Positions 1 to 5,640 of a DNA stretch of 6,406 nt are shown in pieces. Location of the stretch: assembly GCA_030745885.1 (NCBI GenBank), contig JASLNR010000028.1, forward strand, positions 1 through 6,406, read 5' to 3'. Source of the stretch: Candidatus Thalassarchaeaceae archaeon (GTDB taxonomy: Archaea; Thermoplasmatota; Poseidoniia; Poseidoniales; Thalassarchaeaceae). The translations under genes and the position numbers were made by a program. The notes below the pieces were generated by a model, which did no database searches, had not been told where the DNA came from, and was given only the letters and a program-made list of their open reading frames with translations. Each line of letters starts with the position of its first letter. The first letter of the stretch is position 1.

Positions 1-242
1 CCGACAATCTCGTAGTTCGAGGGGAAAAGTGCGATTATGACTCCTGCCACCATGCACCCCAGCCCTAGGTAGAACGCCTGCTGCACCACCATCAGTTCGA
101 GTCCAATCGCGAACAGTACCAGTCCGCCTAGGTTGGAAACCCATACTAGGGTCTTGAAGGTAGATAGGGAGACTCCGCTGGAGCGATTACTCCTCTTGGG
201 GCCAAACTCCGCTCCGAATCTCACAGGCTCCTTGTCGTCCAT
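1..242 (-). CDS. Small membrane protein, 3' end outside window
   Basis: Reading from ATG 242, eight bases after the ferredoxin stop, gives 80 residues without a stop to the window edge. AGGT overlapping the ferredoxin stop, nine bases upstream, is a plausible weak Shine-Dalgarno. The protein begins MDDKEPVRFGAEFGPKRSNR, a polar and mostly cytoplasmic N-terminus, followed by two hydrophobic helices at about 33-52 (VWVSNLGGLVLFAIGLELMV) and 54-72 (AFYLGLGCMVAGVIIALFP). No family or cofactor motif is recognisable in the visible part. Its strand and close spacing suggest it is cotranscribed with the complex, but whether it is a subunit or simply a neighbour cannot be told from here. Confidence 0.7.
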   Translation of the reverse strand, partial: MDDKEPVRFGAEFGPKRSNRSSGVSLSTFKTLVWVSNLGGLVLFAIGLELMVVQQAFYLGLGCMVAGVIIALFPSNYEIV

Positions 243-250
243 GATAATCC

Positions 251-604
251 CTACCTGTCAATCATGATTATCGCATCGGTGGGGCAACCAAGGACGCATA
301 GCTTACATCCCGTGCACTCGTCTCTGAGTATTCTGGCCTTGCGATTGACCTCCACCTCCATGATGGGGCTTGCCAGAGGGGTGTCGTACAACTCTATGGC
401 GTCGTCATCACACACGATGGTGCATTGGTCGCAGCCTATGCACAGCTCCTCCTTCACCCACGCGACAGCATCATCCCCTCCCTTGATCTTGGCTTCCTCC
501 TCGGCTCTCATTGAATCGAGCATGATGCGGATGCGCTTCTGCTCAGCGGCCCGACGGGCCAGTAGGTCCGGAATCTCCGTCACGCCCGGCAACTGGTGGC
601 TCAC
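251..604 (-). CDS. Two-cluster 4Fe-4S ferredoxin-like protein
   Basis: The protein has 117 residues from a GTG at 604. Residues 1-50 are a charged, helical N-terminal extension with no membrane segment. Two CxxCxxCxxxC motifs follow: Cys55/58/61/65, where the residue after the last Cys is Asp rather than the usual Pro, and Cys97/100/103/107 followed by Pro. About 31 residues separate the two motifs, more than in a minimal bacterial 2[4Fe-4S] ferredoxin. The protein should be a soluble cytoplasmic electron carrier or a peripheral subunit. Being 34 bases behind the HdrD-like fusion, it probably gives electrons to, or takes them from, that module; this is inference. The start is less certain than its neighbours': no strong Shine-Dalgarno lies just upstream, and the preceding in-frame codons contain no ATG, GTG or TTG before a stop at 662-664. 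An HdrC-, DsrO- or NuoI-like adaptor role is also possible. Confidence 0.88.
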   Translation of the reverse strand: MSHQLPGVTEIPDLLARRAAEQKRIRIMLDSMRAEEEAKIKGGDDAVAWVKEELCIGCDQCTIVCDDDAIELYDTPLASPIMEVEVNRKARILRDECTGCKLCVLGCPTDAIIMIDR

Positions 605-638
605 ATTCTCAATGTATGCTTGCCGAGCTTTCGCCTCA

Positions 639-3446
639 TTACCTTGAGTTAACCTGTCGAGCTAGGAAACTGACCACGTCAAGGATCTCAAAGTCGTGTC
701 GGGGATCCCCCTCAAACTTCAGGCACTCGAAGTGGGCTACGCACTTCGGACAGGTAGTCAGCATGACCTCAGCTCCTGTCGCCTTCACCTCATCGAATCT
801 TTGCAGGCGCAGGGCCCTACTGTTCTCATTGCAGGCCATCATGCTGGAGACGCCGCAGCACAGAGCATCCTCACCCTGGGGCTCCATCTCAACACGGCTG
901 ACCCCGTCGACTGACTCCACTAGGTCCCGGGGCTTGTCGTACAGGTCCATCTGACGTCCGAGGCGGCATGGGTCGTGGTAGGTGACGGTGACGTCGTCCT
1001 CAACCATCAAATCCATGTCGAAACCCTTCTCGACTAGGTATTCGGTGGTGTGCATTACCTTCATCCCCTCCAACTCGTAGTCGAGGGCGAAAGTCCGGAA
1101 GCACTCGGCGCAAGACGTCACTAACGTGTCTATCCCACTGTCACCCAGTTTCTTCTGGTTGTACGCCTTTAGCTTCTCAAAGACCTCGGACAGGCCCTGC
1201 CACTTCTGATCATGGCCGCAACACTTCAGGAAGTCACGACCGAGATAGGTGACGTCATTGTCCATCTCATTGAACAGCGTGAATGCAGCGGTTGTGGTCT
1301 CACCCAGATTCATCTCACCCTCGTTAACGTGACTGAATATCATCTCCTGATCGATGTAGTCGACACACCCTGGGTAGTAACCAACGTTGGAGTCTATCGG
1401 GTAGTCTTCGACTGCCACGAAGGCGTCGTCGGAATCCTCCTCGGCTTCGGCGGCAAGGACCGCTTGGAGCAGCGTGTGCGGAATCTCTGTGGCCGGCGGA
1501 CCACCGACTATCAGGTTCCGGCGAATGTCGACGTAGGAGTCGTAGTCCACCAACTGAGGGCAGGCATTGGTGCACGCAGTACACGTCAGGCACGAGTACA
1601 GGGGAACTCCATCATCCTCGTTGTTCCATGTGTTGTAGATTATGTTGAGCTTGTCACCGGCATTGAACAGCCTGACAGGGCAGGCGTCGTCGCAAAGGTC
1701 ACAGCCGTAGCACTTATTCATCTCCCATTCGTATCCTCGAGCCATGCTGCGCATGACCAAGAAAACGATTGCCCCTACGCCCAAACAAGGGATGAACATG
1801 CTGTAGATGAGCTTGGCATCGAGTCCCTTGGGATTCTTGTGGTATGTCGGGTTTTCAAGCGAGAGCGCTGTTAATTCATCAAGACCTAGGGTTGATTCGG
1901 ACCTGACTAAGGCCGTCCCATCATCACCCAGAAGGAGTGGCTGGTAGGCTACCGCAGAGAAGTCGGTGGCCATGGAAATCGACTCGTTGACGTCCTCCGA
2001 GGTGAACGAGAAGCTCACCGTATAGCTCGCTCCGGCTAACAGGTAAATCTCAGTGGACTCGCACGTGTCTCCCTCGTTCTCCCACAGCACCGAACCAGAA
2101 GAGTCCAGCAAACTGATACTCTGAGAGTGCACCCCGATGTTCCGGGCGGAGTCGCCCGTATCACTGTAGACCGTCCGGAATGAGCAACCCACATCAGTAG
2201 GAACTCTTGAGATTCCGAGATCCTCCACTTCAAACGTGCTGCTGTCGGAGACAGCGATTGGCGACTCGTCGAAATTACCTAGGTAAGTAACGGTGGAACC
2301 ACCAGCGTTCCTACCTATCTCGGAGTCAGCATGGCCGTTGTCCCCGGCGAAGTCTATGATGGCCTTCTTGGTCGGCTGGTGGATTCCCCAATTAACCCAA
2401 TTTGCAGCCGCTATCACACACCAGTCGGAAGTATCCTCGTGCTCGAAGTCAAAGTCTTCCCACACAGCCAAAGTCTGCGTCTCAGAGTAGGGCAGGCAGT
2501 CATCCTCCCATTCCGCCCATACGTTGCCCTTACCTTCGTGTACAAGGGTGTCCGAGGGCTGACCACGCATCGCATCGAGATCCTCATATTCGTCCATTGC
2601 ACCAAGGCCACCGTAGTCCCAGAACCCACTATCGTAGATTGGCCACGTGACCACCGAGATGATTACAGCGGCAGCAATAGAACCGATTGCAATCTGCCTC
2701 CCAATAATCGGACTGAGTCTAGCGCCGATTGAATTGAGGACGAACCACCTGACGCCGAAGTAGATCACGGCGAATAAGAAAATCCCCGTCAACACCCATG
2801 GTATGGCATTGAACACGTCAGCGGTCCAAGGAGCCTGTCGGCCGCAGAACAGGTAGTTGTGAGAGTCTGACCAGCAGTAATTGGTTAGGTCCTTGGAGTA
2901 TAACTCTAGGAAGATGTTGATCGAGAATACCGAGATGAACCAGACATGAGCGAGATACACAGCGCCCGCTGTGGCGAACCACGGGTCCTCCACGCCCCGC
3001 TTCTCCCTCTTGCCGATTATGAAGGGCGGGAGAGCGAGGATACCGACGGGAATGCCAGTAAGGGCCGCCCCCCACCAACCAGCGTTCCAAGCGATTACCG
3101 GCGTTCCGAAGAAGTCCCCTATCGGACCGGCGGGGATGATGAACTGAGGGAGGTACTCACCCCACCTCAGGTATCCGTATGAGAACAGGACGTACCAGTC
3201 TGGGAACACGAAACCGGCTTGTGCGAACGGGTCTGCCGCACTGTGCAGCGGCGGTGGGATGATCCAAGAGTAGAATGAGATTACCGCCATAATCGCGGCC
3301 AGAATTATGCTGTCCCTGATGATCTCCGTCGGCCAGAAGGCGTGACCCACGAAGACACGTCGCCTCTCCTCATCGGCCTCGAGTAACTGGTCTCTTTCCC
3401 TCATGTAGGTGTCAGCGATCCTTCCGAACCTGTCGATCATTCCCAT
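639..3446 (-). CDS. Fusion: cytochrome b C-terminal half (subunit IV-like) + extracytoplasmic domain + HdrD-like iron-sulfur module
   Basis: This is a 935-residue single frame. Residues 37-185 are the cytochrome b C-terminal/subunit IV part: FWPTEIIRD, a helix at about 42-64, the Qo motif PDWY (82-85), and helices at about 123-145 and 156-183. Extra helices follow at about 210-235 and 250-270. Residues about 272-545 are hydrophilic and acidic with Cys317, 343, 421 and 462, and the stretch 400-500 looks like a beta-sandwich. A sixth helix spans about 546-567. Then come two ferredoxin-type 4Fe-4S motifs (Cys579/582/585/589 and Cys619/622/625/629) and two CCG domains: Cys694, Cys742-Cys743, CAEC 779-782; and Cys827, Cys863-Cys864, CPKC 899-902. 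This is the HdrD/GlpC-type layout, and CCG domains can hold noncubane 4Fe-4S clusters. With subunit IV topology and positive-inside loops (KREKR, RSMAR), the 272-545 domain lies outside and the Fe-S module in the cytoplasm. It follows the b6 gene by nine bases. The substrate is unknown: ferredoxin, a thiol/disulfide or an organic acid are all possible. Confidence 0.92.
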   Translation of the reverse strand: MGMIDRFGRIADTYMRERDQLLEADEERRRVFVGHAFWPTEIIRDSIILAAIMAVISFYSWIIPPPLHSAADPFAQAGFVFPDWYVLFSYGYLRWGEYLPQFIIPAGPIGDFFGTPVIAWNAGWWGAALTGIPVGILALPPFIIGKREKRGVEDPWFATAGAVYLAHVWFISVFSINIFLELYSKDLTNYCWSDSHNYLFCGRQAPWTADVFNAIPWVLTGIFLFAVIYFGVRWFVLNSIGARLSPIIGRQIAIGSIAAAVIISVVTWPIYDSGFWDYGGLGAMDEYEDLDAMRGQPSDTLVHEGKGNVWAEWEDDCLPYSETQTLAVWEDFDFEHEDTSDWCVIAAANWVNWGIHQPTKKAIIDFAGDNGHADSEIGRNAGGSTVTYLGNFDESPIAVSDSSTFEVEDLGISRVPTDVGCSFRTVYSDTGDSARNIGVHSQSISLLDSSGSVLWENEGDTCESTEIYLLAGASYTVSFSFTSEDVNESISMATDFSAVAYQPLLLGDDGTALVRSESTLGLDELTALSLENPTYHKNPKGLDAKLIYSMFIPCLGVGAIVFLVMRSMARGYEWEMNKCYGCDLCDDACPVRLFNAGDKLNIIYNTWNNEDDGVPLYSCLTCTACTNACPQLVDYDSYVDIRRNLIVGGPPATEIPHTLLQAVLAAEAEEDSDDAFVAVEDYPIDSNVGYYPGCVDYIDQEMIFSHVNEGEMNLGETTTAAFTLFNEMDNDVTYLGRDFLKCCGHDQKWQGLSEVFEKLKAYNQKKLGDSGIDTLVTSCAECFRTFALDYELEGMKVMHTTEYLVEKGFDMDLMVEDDVTVTYHDPCRLGRQMDLYDKPRDLVESVDGVSRVEMEPQGEDALCCGVSSMMACNENSRALRLQRFDEVKATGAEVMLTTCPKCVAHFECLKFEGDPRHDFEILDVVSFLARQVNSR

Positions 3447-3448
3447 GT

Positions 3449-3457
3449 GATTACCTC
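3449..3457 (-). promoter_or_regulatory. Shine-Dalgarno GAGGTAATC for the subunit IV-HdrD fusion
   Basis: The minus strand reads TGAGGTAATCACATG. The cytochrome b stop TGA overlaps GAGGT, and the ATG at 3446 lies six bases after GAGGT. This supports the first ATG over a second one two codons later. Confidence 0.7.
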
Positions 3458-4322
3458 AATGCGGCTCCGCGATGCCTTGTACCCAGACAATGAATAAGTG
3501 AGCCAGAATCAGGCCGGTCACCACCACAGGGAGGATGAAGACGTGTAGGAAGTACATCCTAGTCACTGTCTGGCCAGAAAGAGTGGTTCCTGCGAACATC
3601 GCCTTGGCCACCCAACCGCCTATCAACGGGGTCGAGTTGGCCATGTTGATGCCGATGGTAGCTGCGCCGAAGGCCAGACTATCCCATGGCAGCAGGTAAC
3701 CCGAGTATCCGAAGAAGATGGTGAAGAACATCAACGCCACGCCAATCAGCCAGTTCAACTCGCGTGGGTTACGGTACGCCCCGGTGAAGTATACTCTACA
3801 CATATGCAGGAAGACCGCTGCCACCATGAAGTGCGTCGTCCAGTGGTGTATCGACCTCAGAATGTACCCGAAGGGCAACTCCACCATGATGAACTCCATG
3901 CTGAGATAGGCAGGCGATGGAGTCCCTTCTCCTCCCGGGACGTAGTAAAGCCCCAGCACGGTACCGGAGATCACTAGTATCACGAAGGCGAGGAACGAGA
4001 TTCCCCCGAGGCAGTACAGGGGGTACCAGTACCATATGATTCGCAACTTATACTTCTCAGCGTGCGTTAACGGCATCTGCCTGTGCATGTGATGATATGC
4101 GTCCTTGCTCATGCCCCAGTAGTCTTGAATCCTGAATCTGGTATCGAGCCAAGAGAATGCCCACAGGAACCCCTTCTCCGCTAGTCCCATGCTGCCAGCA
4201 CTGGTCTCGACGGCCCGGAGGATGTCGGTCCTAGGCATGTCGTCCCGCTCCTTTCGAAGAGTGAAGGCAACTAGGACGACCACGATGGCGATGAAAAGCC
4301 AGAGGAACCAGAATTGAATCAT
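3456..4322 (-). CDS. petB: Cytochrome b6-type subunit (N-terminal half of cytochrome b)
   Basis: The protein has 288 residues from ATG 4322; TTG 4325 would add one residue. It carries the two b hemes across the membrane and helps form the quinol oxidation and reduction sites. Heme ligands are His159 and His173 (in RSIHHW and LHMCRVY, spacing 14) and His260 and His275 (in YFLHVFILP and ILAHLF, spacing 15), exactly the spacing of cytochrome b6. TGAYRNPRELNW and GYSGYLLPWD are further b6 signatures. Cys104 lies in WYPLYCLGG, which lines up with the FYCLGG of cytochrome b6 whose Cys covalently holds heme c-n (c-i). The protein ends soon after helix D, so it is the split b6 form and needs a separate subunit IV, which the next gene provides. 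An extra N-terminal membrane helix (about 3-22) and a basic linker precede the usual b6 start, making it longer than the typical 215 residues. Confidence 0.95.
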   Translation of the reverse strand: MIQFWFLWLFIAIVVVLVAFTLRKERDDMPRTDILRAVETSAGSMGLAEKGFLWAFSWLDTRFRIQDYWGMSKDAYHHMHRQMPLTHAEKYKLRIIWYWYPLYCLGGISFLAFVILVISGTVLGLYYVPGGEGTPSPAYLSMEFIMVELPFGYILRSIHHWTTHFMVAAVFLHMCRVYFTGAYRNPRELNWLIGVALMFFTIFFGYSGYLLPWDSLAFGAATIGINMANSTPLIGGWVAKAMFAGTTLSGQTVTRMYFLHVFILPVVVTGLILAHLFIVWVQGIAEPH

Positions 4323-4325
4323 CAA

Positions 4326-4332
4326 ATCACCT
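4326..4332 (-). promoter_or_regulatory. Shine-Dalgarno AGGTGAT for cytochrome b
   Basis: The minus strand reads TAGGTGATTTGATG: the stop TAG of the Rieske gene overlaps AGGTGAT, and the ATG at 4322 follows after three bases. This favours ATG 4322 over the in-frame TTG at 4325. Confidence 0.7.
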
Positions 4333-5188
4333 AATCACAAAATGTGTACCAGTCAACGAAGTCGTCGAGGGCCTCGATGATTCCCGCCCCGTTGACCTCG
4401 AATGGAATCAGCGGCATGCCCATCGGCGCAGGGCCACCGGTTCGCTTGACCCCGATGAACTCGAACTCTGTGCCATTGGTCCTGTTCCTGTTACGGTTCT
4501 TCTCGATCACAGTCGGGTCGTACCTGCTAGAGTGGCAGATGCAGAACAGCTTGTTGCCGCCCGCATCGACCCCTCCGGGCATCCATTGATCACTGGTGAA
4601 GTCATTGCTCACCAACTGCCAGCCAGGAATGCAGCACAGATGCGGGCACCTAGCGAAGATGATAATCATGTTGTCATGGATAGAGAGTGCCTCGTACTCG
4701 GGCTTCTCCTCGACCTCGTAGCCGGATCCCACGTACCCCCCACTCTCGTCGTAGCCGTCCATTAGTTGAAATCGCGGCTTGTTCTCCGCCGGCGGAGTCG
4801 GGGCGTTCTCATCGTGAGGGACGTAAATCACTAGGACAGGAAGGCCTGACCAGACTCCTGATGCCCCCGCCATCCCAGTCGCCGAGGTCGCAGCGGCATC
4901 CACGAAAGACTGGTACTGCATCTGCTCTAGGTGCATGTCGCCGTACCAAGCCGAATCCTCAGCTCCGGTTGGGACCCAGAACCTCACCGACGAGTCACCT
5001 CCGTCGGAATCTGATTGCCCCATCAGTAGCGAAGCGAAGCCAATCGCCCCTAGGCTCGCCATCGTGATGACTCCGGCGGCGGTGTTGAAGGAGTGGCGCA
5101 TGAACTCCCTACGGTCGATGAGATTGGGCGTCTCGGGAGAGTAATCGGACTCGCCCGAGATTGATCTAAGTCTAAATCTCCTAGCCAT
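4331..5188 (-). CDS. Rieske 2Fe-2S protein of a bc/b6f-type complex, Tat-exported
   Basis: The protein has 285 residues from the ATG at 5188 (an ATG at 5191 is the alternative). The family passes electrons from quinol at the Qo site of cytochrome b to an outer-face acceptor. The N-terminal 25 residues are cytoplasmic. DRREFM with Arg26-Arg27 is a twin-arginine signal and is followed by a membrane helix at about 37-57, as in other Rieske proteins that keep an uncleaved Tat anchor. Box I is CPHLCC (Cys181 and His183 as ligands, Cys186 for the disulfide). Box II is CICHSS (Cys216 and His219 as ligands, Cys218 for the disulfide). GGPAP follows at 251-255. Two features are odd: box I has an extra Cys185 where the family usually has Gly, and there are insertions between the boxes and after box II, including an NRNRNR run at about 231-236. 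The stop TAG overlaps the Shine-Dalgarno of the cytochrome b gene, matching the classic Rieske-cytochrome b gene order. Confidence 0.93.
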   Translation of the reverse strand: MARRFRLRSISGESDYSPETPNLIDRREFMRHSFNTAAGVITMASLGAIGFASLLMGQSDSDGGDSSVRFWVPTGAEDSAWYGDMHLEQMQYQSFVDAAATSATGMAGASGVWSGLPVLVIYVPHDENAPTPPAENKPRFQLMDGYDESGGYVGSGYEVEEKPEYEALSIHDNMIIIFARCPHLCCIPGWQLVSNDFTSDQWMPGGVDAGGNKLFCICHSSRYDPTVIEKNRNRNRTNGTEFEFIGVKRTGGPAPMGMPLIPFEVNGAGIIEALDDFVDWYTFCD

Positions 5189-5190
5189 CA

Positions 5191-5640
5191 TCACACCTCG
5201 TACTGTCTCCAACCGTCTGGATCATTGGAGGTGATGTACTTGTTTCCCCTATGCTTGACGATAACGACATCCGGCATCACGAACTTCAGGTACACCATGC
5301 CTAGAATCATAATTGTCAGCATGAGCATGCCAAAGTTGAACGAGAGCAGTTGCTGGTCCCATCCGTTGAACAGCCCGTAGGTCAGACCTCCCGCCCAGTA
5401 CAGGCTCCATACGACTCCCCAGAGCGATAGCAGGAGTATCAGGATGGATTCGCCGAAGGGAGAGACCGAGGCCCGCACGACCGTGCCTGCCTCTGGCTGG
5501 TTGAACACCCCGTGGTCGACAGCAGCACTGAACTCCTCCGTGGTCAGGACTGTGCCCTCCAAGGCGACTCGAGCGTCCTCTACGCTGACTTCGCCTGACT
5601 TGACCTGCCTGAGCAGTTTCGTCACTACGTCTTCCTTCAC
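5191..5640 (-). CDS. Small membrane protein with two helices and a SHOCT-like N-terminal segment, function unknown
   Basis: This is a 149-residue protein starting with GTG at 5640, overlapping the preceding stop by 4 bases (GTGA) and preceded by a strong Shine-Dalgarno. Residues 1-50 are soluble and contain LLRQVKSGEVSVEDARVAL, a helix-turn-helix arrangement reminiscent of SHOCT-like or 'KxGxIsxEEA' oligomerisation segments; this is a resemblance only. Two hydrophobic helices follow at about 64-92 and 100-120, and then a short polar tail ends in DGWRQYEV. Because two helices bring the chain back, both ends should lie on the same side, probably the cytoplasm. There are no Cys or obvious cofactor motifs. 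Its stop (5193-5191) is two bases before the chosen Rieske start, so the two are probably translationally coupled. I infer a small structural or assembly subunit of the Rieske/cytochrome b complex. I do not recognise the family. Confidence 0.8.
   Translation of the reverse strand: MKEDVVTKLLRQVKSGEVSVEDARVALEGTVLTTEEFSAAVDHGVFNQPEAGTVVRASVSPFGESILILLLSLWGVVWSLYWAGGLTYGLFNGWDQQLLSFNFGMLMLTIMILGMVYLKFVMPDVVIVKHRGNKYITSNDPDGWRQYEV
5194..5199 (-). promoter_or_regulatory. Shine-Dalgarno GAGGTG that fixes the Rieske start
   Basis: The minus strand reads GAGGTG-TGATG-ATG. The site is five bases before the ATG at 5188 and only two before the ATG at 5191. A longer reading from 5212 would place this site inside the coding sequence, so that start is unlikely. 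Confidence 0.7.

Noticed and set aside
601..641. Frameshift or broken gene between the fusion and the ferredoxin
   Set aside because: Both flanking products have complete motifs and natural ends (the fusion ends after its second CCG domain), so a short intergenic gap is the simpler reading.
264..647. 127-residue plus-strand frame opposite the ferredoxin
   Set aside because: The opposite strand has two intact 4Fe-4S motifs; the plus-strand translation is low-complexity Ser/Met/Ala-rich antisense.
1212..1874. 220-residue open frame on the plus strand
   Set aside because: It lies wholly antisense to the Cys-rich HdrD-like part of the fusion, has no recognisable domain or Shine-Dalgarno, and is explained by the codon bias of the real gene.
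5189..5212. Longer Rieske start adding METVRGV(M)
   Set aside because: The added codons contain the Shine-Dalgarno GAGGTG and overlap the upstream coding sequence; ATG 5188 is correctly spaced.
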